Shown piece after piece: positions 1 to 8,324 of a stretch of 31,604 nucleotides of DNA. Position 1 is the first letter of the stretch. Each line of letters begins with the position of its first letter. A model generated the notes under the pieces. The model did not search any database. It saw nothing but the letters and a program-made list of their open reading frames with translations, and was not told where the DNA came from. A program made the translations under genes and the position numbers. This DNA is from a virus. The DNA lies in the IMG/VR virus record IMGVR_UViG_3300010883_000239, positions 1 through 31,604 of that record; one strand, written 5' to 3'.

Positions 1-60
1 GTTACATCTCCTGTTACATCTCCAGTTAAATCTCCTGTTACATCCCCAGTTAAATCTCCA
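1..60 (-). repeat. 12-bp tandem repeat inside the fibre gene
   Basis: Five imperfect copies of a 12-base unit (minus-strand form GGAGATGTAACW or GGAGATTTAACW) encode alternating G-D-V-T and G-D-L-T tetrapeptides. The array reaches the window edge, so its full copy number is unknown. Because the unit is a multiple of three, copy-number change would keep the frame. Confidence 0.85.
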
Positions 61-3000
61 GTAAATACTGAATTTCCAGTGGTTGTAAATGTACCTACAA
101 ATGAACCGGTAGCACTTGATGCAGTAATATGTGATGTATTTATTGTTGTAATTGTACTATTAGAAGCAGTAAAGTAGTTTCCAATTATATTAGTACTCGA
201 ACTTATTACTGAAGATGTAAATGCTGTAGTAAAAATATTCGATGAAGTTATGTTTGTTATTCCAATCGTATCTACTTGACCTAATATAACATCAGTACCT
301 GTTTGATATAAATCACCAGAAGAATCTACTGTAACTAAATTTATCGGATTAGTATTAGGGTAAGTTGGTAGAGTTTCAAATCTTACTATAGGTGTTGCGG
401 CGCTCTCGTTTATAGATTTAGAAACGTGAAACCTTCTAGCAGGATTATGAGTACCTATACCTACTTCACCACCATGCTTAATAGTCATTCGTTGCGTTTC
501 AACATCTTTACCACCTGAGTTTCTTGCATCATCATTACCTGTAAAGAATCTAATTTGTTGACCTGCATCACCTCTAGCGTGGATATTAATACTACCTTGA
601 GGATTACCACCAGTTGAAATATGTAAAGTTTCTTGAAGCAGTCTTATGCCTTCTGAATCGGTATCACCTCCGTCCCCAAAATCATCTCCGTTAGTATTGC
701 CTTCAAACGTATCAGGTAGATATGACATACTCCCACCAGCTTGTCCTCGTGTACCACCGTATCCGTAACTACCTCGTGAGTTCCTTGCATTAACAGATAT
801 TAATGCCCTAGGCCCTCTCGCTGCTAATTCATTACCTCCGATAGTACCTCCACCTGCTGTAAACGCTGATGCAGTCTCCCAATTTATAATTTGTAAACCA
901 ACTGCATCTGTATCACCATTATATATTTGTACTCTATGAGCAGAAGTGTTACTAAAAGTAACATTCTCTGCTGGATTCGCGATTCCTATTCCGAAACGAC
1001 CGCTACCAGATAATATACTTAAGTTTGTATGATGCATGTGTAATGAACCAGTTATGTTATGCTCGTTAGATATATTATTACCTATTTTAGCTGTACCATC
1101 AATTGTGAGTTGGTGGAATAAATCATTAGAAGAGTAATTTCCTATACCTACTTTACCGTTATGGTAAATTTTATCAACTATAGTTGGACCATTACCAATA
1201 CCTGAACTACCTTGAGTGTACCAATCATTATCTCTACCGTAACTAGCTGTACCAAGTAGTGAGCCAGTTAAATTAGCCTGACCTGTAAATGATCCTATAA
1301 AGCTACCAGTTGCAGTTCCTACGTTAAGGAACGATGCAGTTATATGTGAACTATTAAAAGTCGATGCAGTTAGATTAGTAAATAATCCATTGGAAGCTGT
1401 AAGGTGATTAGTCGTAATACTTAGACTTGCACTGAATCTTGATGCTGTTACTATACCGTTTACAGAAAGATTATCATTTATGTGTATAACAGTATTCCCA
1501 TGCGATTCGAAAGTGTTCGCGAATATAGTACCACTTGCGCTTATATTACCGGAAGCAGTTATATGATTTTCTACGAATAGGTTTGGTCCTATATTAACGT
1601 GAGATGAAGTTGCTTGAATATTATTTACGTGGAATATGTTTCGTATATACCCATCACTTGCAGTTAAATAACCATCAGCTTGAATATTACCTGATGCAGT
1701 AATATTATTTTCTACGAATATATTTGGTCCTATATTAATGTAAGAAGAAGTTGATTGAATATTATTTGCGTAGAGGGTATTATTTATATAAGCATTATAA
1801 AAATTTAAAGTACCACTTGAGCTCATATCACCACTCATCGTAATATGACCGTTAGTAATATAGAAGTATCTATCCCCTTCTGGTCTTTCTATAAAAAAGT
1901 TGTTTGTTATATATTCAGTTAAAGAAGAGGTTACGAATATACTACCTGTAGATATATGAATATCATCAATACTGTTACCAAATATGGTATCCCCTTCATC
2001 AAATAAAATTGAACTTGAAACTATATTAGTGTGGTATTCTTGAGAGTATACATTACCTTCAACATAAACATTACCTGTAATATAAGCGTTTTGTTGAACT
2101 GTTAAACTATTAGAAATATAAGTTGAACCAGTTACATAAAAATCCTTTGATGTTGTTACCGCGTTGATAGCATTATATATAGCTTCATTCGCTCCAGGCT
2201 GTGAATCTATAAAATCGTTAGCATCATTACCAGAAAACTGTTTTCTTTCAAAAATAGTTTTTCTATCAGACGCTTGGACTATATTTTTATAATTAAATTC
2301 AAAATAGTATTCATCATTGAATTTAGTAACTGCTGGCATTGGAACAAGAGCTCGTATATGATTAGGAGTGGTACCAGTTACTGCAGGTCTGTCAGTACAG
2401 TTTAGTAGTTGTACGTTACTTACAAACCACTGGCCAGATACTACTTTAAATCTAACTATACAAGATCCACCATGCTGGGTTATAAATTCAAAACTATTAT
2501 TTAAAAAAGGTGTTCCAGATGATGTACCTGATGCATCGTTTTCAATACAACCAACATAATACCCTAACGCAGTTTTACTGGGTTCAGAAATATTACTAGG
2601 GTCAACACAATCACCTGATACATATACTTCAATCTTAGGAGGTTTAGTATCAGCTGAAGTGGGTACTGAAGCAGCATTAAATTCAATAAAATAACTTGTG
2701 TTGTTATGGAGTGTAGGAGCATATAATGGTTTGTTACTAAATTCACCTACTACTACTGCACCATCCATAAGTATATTAGATTGTACGGATGAGTTTATCT
2801 CTTCACCAGTAGCATCTAAACTAGTCCAGTATTTACTAGCAATATGAGTGTTATTAAATACACCTATAGGTTCAAAAGCTTTAGTATTTTTAGCTTCAGT
2901 TTCTAAAGTATCATCTATTAAAAAATTCCATGGAGTGATTTCGAACTCTGTAAGTTTAGTAAGTTCACCCTCTAATCTATTACTTTTTAAGTATACATCT

Positions 3001-4151
3001 ACGTGAGTTGCAACTCCACAATCAGGTTTAGTTTCAAAAAGCTCTGTATCCATGTAGGATGAAGCTTTTTCTTTTGTTCGCTCAACTCTAGTCATTGATG
3101 AAGAAGGAGCAGTAGGGTCTGTATAAGATACTGAAGATGAATTTTCATTCCAGCTTACCTGAAATCCGTTTTTAGTATGAAAAATTCTTGCAGGGTACGT
3201 TGCTATATCACCGCCATCCCCTTGGACCATATATGCTGGTTGTACTTGAGCTGTAAGTTCGTTTAGTACTGCACTAATAGTTGCGTAGTAAGGGGGAACT
3301 GTGTGGTAGTTTAAATTAGGGTAAGGATCTAGTCCATGCACATGCTCTATACCACCTGCTACATAAAATGTACCACCAACCATACTCGATGAAAATCGCA
3401 TATCACCGTGAAATACTTGTAGGGTTCCTTGACCACCATGCGGGGAAACTGCATTGACTGGTACACTAGTATCCCGTGAGTAATTAACCATACCAGTATT
3501 GCTACCAGTTGCTTGAGAGTTGTATACAGATTGATATGATCCACTAACTGTGTATGCTGACCCAGGAGCTCCTGGATTTGTATTATATATATCCTCGAAA
3601 GTCTGAAACTGCCAAGGTATTTTTATCTCATCTAAAGTACCGTATGGATCCTCATCGTACTGGATAACGGGTGATGTGGCGCCTTTATCTGTACCAACGG
3701 ACTCAGACCACCTAACGTTAGGTTTATCTTTCCATTCATCTGGTACTGGACATCCACAATCATCAACCACTACAGTTCCTACTATGGTTATTTGAGCTGG
3801 ACCCTCTGGAACATCTTCGGTAATAAAAATACAAATTCTTATAGATTGAGAGTTTTGTGGAAGTATTTCGTACGCTATAGGTTTATTATTAACGTCGACA
3901 GGTTCAAATAATATTTTAGTATCGCGTTTAAATCTAGCTTGTGGTGGTGAAAATTCAAATATGTTACCACCTAAACGTAGTTTATCCGGCTTCCGAATAA
4001 CATTGAAATAGTAAGGACTAAATGCAGAAGTATCTTCAATTAGTACCTGTAATTTTAATAAATTCTTTAGCGTTCCGCGTTTTTTAACACGGATCTGCCG
4101 ACCACCACCTTGGGCTGGTGTTTTATTTGTTTTTATAGTTGAATATGCCAT
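1..4151 (-). CDS. Very long tail-fibre-like protein (C-terminus beyond window)
   Basis: One open frame runs from an ATG at 4151 to the left edge (1383 complete codons, no stop), so the gene is truncated by the window. Residues 1 to about 660 are non-repetitive and begin MAYSTIKTNK. From about 665 onward the protein becomes fibre-like, with many short TASG/TGS/SSS units, a 47-residue repeat and, at the edge, a GDVT/GDLT tandem. Three GIG motifs (KVGIG near residue 1003, RFGIG near 1053, EVGIGTHNP near 1228) resemble those preceding the S74 intramolecular chaperone domain of phage fibres. I infer such a domain lies off-window, but do not see it. It follows the gp47/46 gene after a 45-nt gap. 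Role inferred: long tail fibre or other receptor-binding appendage. The family is clear, the exact fibre is not. Confidence 0.85.
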   Translation of the reverse strand, partial: MAYSTIKTNKTPAQGGGRQIRVKKRGTLKNLLKLQVLIEDTSAFSPYYFNVIRKPDKLRLGGNIFEFSPPQARFKRDTKILFEPVDVNNKPIAYEILPQNSQSIRICIFITEDVPEGPAQITIVGTVVVDDCGCPVPDEWKDKPNVRWSESVGTDKGATSPVIQYDEDPYGTLDEIKIPWQFQTFEDIYNTNPGAPGSAYTVSGSYQSVYNSQATGSNTGMVNYSRDTSVPVNAVSPHGGQGTLQVFHGDMRFSSSMVGGTFYVAGGIEHVHGLDPYPNLNYHTVPPYYATISAVLNELTAQVQPAYMVQGDGGDIATYPARIFHTKNGFQVSWNENSSSVSYTDPTAPSSSMTRVERTKEKASSYMDTELFETKPDCGVATHVDVYLKSNRLEGELTKLTEFEITPWNFLIDDTLETEAKNTKAFEPIGVFNNTHIASKYWTSLDATGEEINSSVQSNILMDGAVVVGEFSNKPLYAPTLHNNTSYFIEFNAASVPTSADTKPPKIEVYVSGDCVDPSNISEPSKTALGYYVGCIENDASGTSSGTPFLNNSFEFITQHGGSCIVRFKVVSGQWFVSNVQLLNCTDRPAVTGTTPNHIRALVPMPAVTKFNDEYYFEFNYKNIVQASDRKTIFERKQFSGNDANDFIDSQPGANEAIYNAINAVTTSKDFYVTGSTYISNSLTVQQNAYITGNVYVEGNVYSQEYHTNIVSSSILFDEGDTIFGNSIDDIHISTGSIFVTSSLTEYITNNFFIERPEGDRYFYITNGHITMSGDMSSSGTLNFYNAYINNTLYANNIQSTSSYINIGPNIFVENNITASGNIQADGYLTASDGYIRNIFHVNNIQATSSHVNIGPNLFVENHITASGNISASGTIFANTFESHGNTVIHINDNLSVNGIVTASRFSASLSITTNHLTASNGLFTNLTASTFNSSHITASFLNVGTATGSFIGSFTGQANLTGSLLGTASYGRDNDWYTQGSSGIGNGPTIVDKIYHNGKVGIGNYSSNDLFHQLTIDGTAKIGNNISNEHNITGSLHMHHTNLSILSGSGRFGIGIANPAENVTFSNTSAHRVQIYNGDTDAVGLQIINWETASAFTAGGGTIGGNELAARGPRALISVNARNSRGSYGYGGTRGQAGGSMSYLPDTFEGNTNGDDFGDGGDTDSEGIRLLQETLHISTGGNPQGSINIHARGDAGQQIRFFTGNDDARNSGGKDVETQRMTIKHGGEVGIGTHNPARRFHVSKSINESAATPIVRFETLPTYPNTNPINLVTVDSSGDLYQTGTDVILGQVDTIGITNITSSNIFTTAFTSSVISSSTNIIGNYFTASNSTITTINTSHITASSATGSFVGTFTTTGNSVFTGDLTGDVTGDLTGDVTGDV
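1542..1776 (-). repeat. 141-bp imperfect direct repeat in the fibre gene
   Basis: Two copies (about 1542-1635 and 1683-1776) are offset by exactly 141 bases, or 47 codons. Each encodes a segment of the form NIQ-TSS-NIGPN-FVEN-ITASGNI. Several copy differences fall at third codon positions, which suggests duplication followed by divergence under protein constraint. Confidence 0.8.
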
Positions 4152-4169
4152 ACTAAATTCTATAGTTTT

Positions 4170-4182
4170 CCTTATATAAATA
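4170..4182 (-). promoter_or_regulatory. TATTTAT-type element before the fibre gene
   Basis: Minus-strand TATTTATATAAGG lies 18 nt upstream of the fibre ATG, in the 45-nt gap after the gp47/46 stop. Related TATTTAT-W-rich sites precede four other genes in this window. On the opposite strand it reads TATAAATA, like the T4 late promoter but facing away from the gene. Its function is therefore uncertain. Confidence 0.35.
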
Positions 4183-4196
4183 AGTATGAAAGAAAC

Positions 4197-5642
4197 TTAT
4201 TCGTGGGTAATTTTCGAGAATCCTGCAACCTTTTTTATATCTATTAAATTATCTACTACATCTCTTACTGAATCAAGATGGCTTACTATCATAAGTAAGT
4301 CGAACTGTGACTTTAAGAACGTAAATAGCATGAATAATGAGTTAAGATTTTCAGAATCAAGATTACCTAACCCTTCATCTATTGCTAAAAAGTTAGGTCT
4401 TGGCAGATTAGATATATTAACTAAGGCAGTCCTAATTGCTAAAGAAGAAATAAATTTTTCCATACCAGATGTTAGTTCCAACGGCCATGTCTTCTCTTCA
4501 CTGTATACAATAAACGTGTTAATATTTTTACCATCTAATTGAAACATTATTTTAAAGTCAACTATTTGAGCTAATATATCGTTAACCTCTTCTTCAATAA
4601 TAGGTACCACTTTAGTGATAAGCTCGTAGGGTACACCATCTCTCTGGATAGCATCTATATAATATTCGTAAGCTTTAAACTTCTGCTCTAATGCTTCAGC
4701 TTTTTTAATGGACTGAGTTATATTATCTCTAGTAGATAAAGCTACTTGAATTGCTCCGTGAAGAGTCATAAACTCATCATCTATTCCAACTTTATTATCA
4801 ACAAGCTCATCATTCTTAACACTTAATTCACTAATCTGTTCGTTAGTTTTATTATTATGAATAATAGCTTTTTTATTTTCATGATATTGTTTCATCTCAA
4901 GTTCTACTTGAGACTGCAGTTGTTGTATTTTATCGCGTTTTTCTTTAGCTCTATAGTAAGCTATCCTACCAACATTTCGCTCACGCTCTATATTAGATAG
5001 TAAATTATTTATTTTAATAATTTTATTGTATTCAACTTCTGAATCTGCATGCGTTAGTAATACTAATTCACAGTCTTTAATTTTCTGTATAACTTCACTA
5101 GCTTTTATTTTATCTTGCTCTAAACTTGATCTAGTATCTTCTTGTATCTTTATAGATGCACTCTCACGCTCCTTACAAAAATTACAGTTAGGGTCAAATG
5201 TATTATCATTAGCTTCAAGCTTTTCTAATTTATATTTTACATCAACTTTAATTCGGTCACGTTCTGCCATTAACTCCTTTACTAAAATACGCTTTTCAGT
5301 AAGGGTATTAAAATTATCAGTTACCGCCTCAGCATCATATTCACTAAGAATAGTATTTGCTTTACGTATTTTTTCTTTATTCTCTATCGCAACAGCTTCG
5401 TCAGAATGTAGCCTAGTAGTTATTTCATCTACTTGAGTAATGTAATCTGTATGCTGTATCTTCATAGAATCTAGATCTTCATTAACTGACTCTATTTTTA
5501 TAATTTTAGATTGCAGAGTTGTAATGCGTTTATTTAATGTAGCTATCTTACCCTCTAATGATAGTGATGATTTCTTTACCTCATGTTTACGCTCACGTTT
5601 AGTTTCTAATTCTGTTTCTAATCTGCTAGTAATTGTGTAAAA
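4197..5642 (-). CDS. gp46: gp46 (Rad50/SbcC-like) C-terminal part, downstream of a frameshift
   Basis: This is the distal part of the SMC-like ATPase subunit of the recombination nuclease. The frame is open from 5642; the first ATG inside it is at 5465, but the coiled coil continues upstream of that, so 5465 is not the true start. Numbering from that ATG, a zinc-hook-like CNFC (Cys94, Cys97) sits within coiled coil. Near the end come an ABC signature (LTSGMEKF, about 331-338), a Walker B with Asp363-Glu364 (FLAIDEG), a D-loop (GNLD) and an H-loop His396. It lacks the Walker A, which is in the preceding frame (5618-7372). A one-base insertion near 5639-5642 would join them. The ATPase half-site motifs are intact, so decay is recent if it is real. 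Confident of family; the broken state needs confirmation. Confidence 0.85.
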   Translation of the reverse strand, partial: FYTITSRLETELETKRERKHEVKKSSLSLEGKIATLNKRITTLQSKIIKIESVNEDLDSMKIQHTDYITQVDEITTRLHSDEAVAIENKEKIRKANTILSEYDAEAVTDNFNTLTEKRILVKELMAERDRIKVDVKYKLEKLEANDNTFDPNCNFCKERESASIKIQEDTRSSLEQDKIKASEVIQKIKDCELVLLTHADSEVEYNKIIKINNLLSNIERERNVGRIAYYRAKEKRDKIQQLQSQVELEMKQYHENKKAIIHNNKTNEQISELSVKNDELVDNKVGIDDEFMTLHGAIQVALSTRDNITQSIKKAEALEQKFKAYEYYIDAIQRDGVPYELITKVVPIIEEEVNDILAQIVDFKIMFQLDGKNINTFIVYSEEKTWPLELTSGMEKFISSLAIRTALVNISNLPRPNFLAIDEGLGNLDSENLNSLFMLFTFLKSQFDLLMIVSHLDSVRDVVDNLIDIKKVAGFSKITHE

Positions 5643-7372
5643 TCATTCTTTTTAAAATCTTTTAGTAACGCAGATACATCTTTTATTTCATCTAAAGCTG
5701 CTCTATATAATTCATCAAATACTTTAATATCTAAAAATTGAGCAAGTAGATCCTTTCTCTCAAATTGAGACATATCAATAAACCCAGTATTATTATTTTG
5801 CACTGATAGAGCAGTTAAAATAAAATCTTCGAAGTGCCCGACATATGAGCTGATAATTTTATTAGTATCGTATCTTGCTTCTCCATTTAATGAAACTTCG
5901 TTACCCTGTTCATCTAGTGTCCAGAAGTTTACCTTAACTGAGTATTTACCTTCTTTCCATCCCTTAAGGCCCTTACTACCATTACGTTCAATAAAAAAGT
6001 CTTGACCATCTATCTTAAAGTGTAATTTGCAATGGAAAGTAGTTTTTTCACTATTCATAACATCTCTAGCTTGAGATGATCTACTGCATTTATCAAACAG
6101 GCAATATGTAATTGCATCTAATAAAGCACTCTTACCTGAAGCATTTGGAGCAAATAACCCATAAGCTCCTTTCATATTTGAAAAATCTACTGAATTACCA
6201 CCACCGTAACTAAACATATTACTAAACTCGAAGTTCATAGGTTTCCAGGTTAGATTTCTAAATACATCTACCTGAGCTATACTGCCGTTTAGATCTTTAT
6301 TTATCTTTTTTATAGTTTTAACAACATCATCCTCTAAAACAAAATTACGTTCGAGGTAATCAACTATTAGTTTATTTTGATAATTTGGATCTCTCACGTC
6401 ACCAATTCCTGCATCATTTGCATTTCTATCACCACTGCGCTGATCTGATAGTCTATCCGTTCTAATAATCGCTACATCTTTTAACTTTGATGTCTTACGA
6501 ATTTCAGTTAAGATCTTTTTTAATTGAGATTCTTCAGTTTTACAAACTTTAATACGTAACCTTGGATATTTAGGCATTGGTATATCATTTTTAATTTTAC
6601 CGTTTTCTATCTCTAAAGTTACATATGCATAATCGTTTTCAATAATCCTATACTCTGGTTTACGTTTAGGAGCATCCCATTTAATATATCCATGATTGGT
6701 GGGATGCTCACCCCAGTTCTGACATACTAGAGAACCTGCGTATGCAATAGTTTTACTTTTGTTAAGGTATTGTTGCTTATGTATATCACCTAACAGCACC
6801 ATGTCGTATCCGGTAAATATATCTGTGGTTACTTCACCAGGTAATTTAAACCCTACATCTGTAGTCGCACTCTCTACTGAACCATGATATAATGCTATTT
6901 TAGTTTTATTTGTGTTTATATTTTTAGATAGTATATATTCTTCAGGATCATTAAAAACTGACATAACATTAAATACACAATCAGCTATTTCATATAAACC
7001 ATTATCCTTTAGGTAATGGAAATTATCTAACCGTAAAGAATCAACTATAGGTGATAGTGCATCCAATCTATTTTTATTATTAAGATTACAATCATGATTA
7101 CCAGCGATAAGTATAGTCGGTGCTATCTTACTTAATTTAGTAAATAGCTCTGAGGTCATCTCTATCAGTTCAGGACTCATTTCAGTTTTAGCGTGAGCAA
7201 TATCACCGGCTAGATAGATTAGAGAATTTTCTGGTAGGTTATCTTTAAGATCTTTGTAGAGCTTTCTAAATACCTGTTTATATTCTTTATGACGTCTTAA
7301 ATTTCGTATATGCACATCTGCTATATGAGCAATACACTTAATATTTTTAAATCCAATATCTACCTTATTCAA
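5618..7372 (-). CDS. gp47-gp46: gp47 nuclease fused in frame to the N-terminus of gp46 (Mre11-Rad50 type)
   Basis: Residues 1 to about 340 are an SbcD/Mre11 metallophosphatase with all five motifs: Asp19/His21 (ADVH), Asp57 (AGD), GNHD 91-94, His163, and GDIHKQQ 195-201 (Asp196, His198). With no stop or restart the same frame continues from about 378 into a Rad50/SbcC head, with a Walker A variant at 407-415 (APNASGKS) and the start of a coiled coil. T4 encodes these subunits as separate genes 47 and 46. The start is TTG at 7372, overlapping the primase stop as TTGA; no in-frame ATG lies before the first metal-binding motif. The frame ends prematurely at 5618, and the rest of gp46 is in the -1 frame below. 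Role: DNA end resection for recombination-dependent replication. Confidence 0.88.
   Translation of the reverse strand: MNKVDIGFKNIKCIAHIADVHIRNLRRHKEYKQVFRKLYKDLKDNLPENSLIYLAGDIAHAKTEMSPELIEMTSELFTKLSKIAPTILIAGNHDCNLNNKNRLDALSPIVDSLRLDNFHYLKDNGLYEIADCVFNVMSVFNDPEEYILSKNINTNKTKIALYHGSVESATTDVGFKLPGEVTTDIFTGYDMVLLGDIHKQQYLNKSKTIAYAGSLVCQNWGEHPTNHGYIKWDAPKRKPEYRIIENDYAYVTLEIENGKIKNDIPMPKYPRLRIKVCKTEESQLKKILTEIRKTSKLKDVAIIRTDRLSDQRSGDRNANDAGIGDVRDPNYQNKLIVDYLERNFVLEDDVVKTIKKINKDLNGSIAQVDVFRNLTWKPMNFEFSNMFSYGGGNSVDFSNMKGAYGLFAPNASGKSALLDAITYCLFDKCSRSSQARDVMNSEKTTFHCKLHFKIDGQDFFIERNGSKGLKGWKEGKYSVKVNFWTLDEQGNEVSLNGEARYDTNKIISSYVGHFEDFILTALSVQNNNTGFIDMSQFERKDLLAQFLDIKVFDELYRAALDEIKDVSALLKDFKKNDFTQLLAD
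5639..5642 (-). other. Frameshift site in the gp47-gp46 fusion
   Basis: The upstream frame reads GAT TTT ACA and stops at TAG (5618-5620). The continuing coiled coil is in the -1 frame, which is open only downstream of a TGA at 5643-5645. The shift must therefore fall between 5642 and 5619. The run of four T is the simplest place for one lost base: a fifth T restores a 1058-aa protein. No canonical X XXY YYZ slippery heptamer is present. Confidence 0.8.
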
Positions 7373-7686
7373 ACCATCTTCTCTTTAATTTTCATTTCCA
7401 TTAATTTATATGATGTTAAATCTTCACTACCCTGTATTAATGTATTAACTTTAGAAAACCCTAAATCACTAGGATCATCTTCATCTAAATTAATTAGTGT
7501 AACTGATACACCATTGTTTATAAAATATTCACAACTCTGCAATGCTTTAGAACGAGCATCTCTATCTAAAGCTATATTAATATTTTTAACATTATTCTCT
7601 ACTACTGCTTTTTTAAGTTTTTCTAACACTATTTTACCAAATAAAGGTATAGCGTTACGTTTTACAGCTAATGCATCAAATACACC
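7369..7686 (-). CDS. gp61: DNA primase, TOPRIM C-terminal part after a frameshift
   Basis: This is the distal third of the primase. The frame opens at 7686 with GVFDALAVKR, the continuation of a TOPRIM VVEG motif. It then shows NINIALDRDA, the TOPRIM Asp-x-Asp metal-binding strand, and ends at 7369. A start at the internal ATG (7629) would omit the beginning of the domain, so independent translation as a functional protein is unlikely. It overlaps the TTG start of gp47-gp46 (TTGA), suggesting translational coupling. Read together with 7668-8288 plus one base, it gives a 306-aa enzyme, of the same order as T4 gp61. Confidence 0.82.
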   Translation of the reverse strand, partial: GVFDALAVKRNAIPLFGKIVLEKLKKAVVENNVKNINIALDRDARSKALQSCEYFINNGVSVTLINLDEDDPSDLGFSKVNTLIQGSEDLTSYKLMEMKIKEKMV

Positions 7687-8288
7687 TTAACTACAGTAAT
7701 CGGTTGATTCCAATTAATGTATAATTCAAAACCAATAATATCTTTTGATACTTTAGGATTTTTATGCTTAAATGTAGCATCATTATAATATGACCTACCT
7801 GTAAAGAAATTTAGTATACCGTCTTTATCATAACTTGGGATTATTACCATCTTACTATATGGACCAGTTTCACAGTAACCGATATTATATCTTAAAATAT
7901 CTTCACGTGAAATACCGCGCTTTTTTAAATAACTTAATGCGTTCCAAAACTCTGGATTGCTGCTATCTACTTGAAGAAAGGACCTAAACTCTTCAGGTAA
8001 AGATAGATCATCATATGACTTCTTTACTGATGAAGGTGCCACGTAGCCTGTAAATTGTTGGAGCTTTTCGAAATGCATCTTTGATGCTTTGAGCTTCTTA
8101 AATAAATGATATAAACTTCTACCCTTAATACCACATACCCAGCATTGCCACATTTGTGTTCGTAAATTTACTTGAAGTTTCTTTTTTGAATGATGACAGA
8201 ATGCACAATGAAATGCTACTTCATCATTTTGCAAAGCTCTACCTCTATTAAGCAAAGACTCTATTAGTGTTTGGAGTTTTTTAAGCAT
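7668..8288 (-). CDS. gp61: DNA primase, zinc-binding N-terminal part (frameshifted)
   Basis: DnaG-type primase that would make RNA primers for lagging-strand synthesis. From the ATG at 8288 the protein has a four-cysteine zinc ribbon (Cys28, Cys31 in CAFC; Cys49, Cys52 in CWVC), then a primase core up to the TOPRIM strand PITVV. The frame then goes wrong and terminates at 7668. An ATG at 8321 is also in frame, but the extra residues are translated from the TTTTCGTATATT element that stands just before the ATG of two other genes, so 8288 is preferred. The base needed to restore the frame would recreate the invariant TOPRIM glutamate. The zinc-ribbon spacing resembles that of marine T4-like phage primases. 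Upstream neighbour is the endonuclease I gene. Confidence 0.85.
   Translation of the reverse strand: MLKKLQTLIESLLNRGRALQNDEVAFHCAFCHHSKKKLQVNLRTQMWQCWVCGIKGRSLYHLFKKLKASKMHFEKLQQFTGYVAPSSVKKSYDDLSLPEEFRSFLQVDSSNPEFWNALSYLKKRGISREDILRYNIGYCETGPYSKMVIIPSYDKDGILNFFTGRSYYNDATFKHKNPKVSKDIIGFELYINWNQPITVVKVYLMH
7685..7694 (-). other. Frameshift site at the TOPRIM glutamate of the primase
   Basis: The minus strand reads GTAGTTAAGGTG where GTA GTT GAA GGT G (V-V-E-G) is expected. One G is missing, equivalent to a C between plus positions 7688 and 7689. The -1 frame has a TAA at 7687-7689 and no slippery sequence is present, so programmed frameshifting is very unlikely. This is an indel or a sequencing error. 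Confidence 0.85.
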
Positions 8289-8293
8289 ATAAT

Positions 8294-8305
8294 AATATAC
8301 GAAAA
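8294..8305 (-). promoter_or_regulatory. TTTTCGTATATT element before the primase
   Basis: Exact 12-base element ending 5 nt before the primase ATG, identical to sites at 28918-28929 and 29462-29473. No Shine-Dalgarno sequence is present. TATATT could act as a -10 box, which would place the transcript start at or next to the ATG. Confidence 0.5.
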
Positions 8306-8324
8306 TTATTATTAAAAACAAACG

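Noticed and set aside
1-60. Possible CRISPR array from short regular repeats at the left edge
   Set aside because: The 12-base units have no spacers and lie in frame within a fibre gene.
2368-3544. Small ORFs at 2368-2559 (plus), 2564-2746 and 3359-3544 (minus, other frames)
   Set aside because: They lie inside the continuous fibre frame and have no ribosome sites or protein-like composition.
4186-5436. Plus-strand ORFs antisense to gp46 (118 and 136 aa)
   Set aside because: They lie wholly opposite a gene with clear Rad50 motifs; their composition is that of antisense translation.
7685-7694. Programmed frameshift in the primase
   Set aside because: The -1 frame contains a TAA at 7687-7689 and there is no slippery sequence.
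8288-8321. Primase start at 8321
   Set aside because: The extra N-terminal residues are encoded by the TTTTCGTATATT element that precedes the ATG in two other genes.
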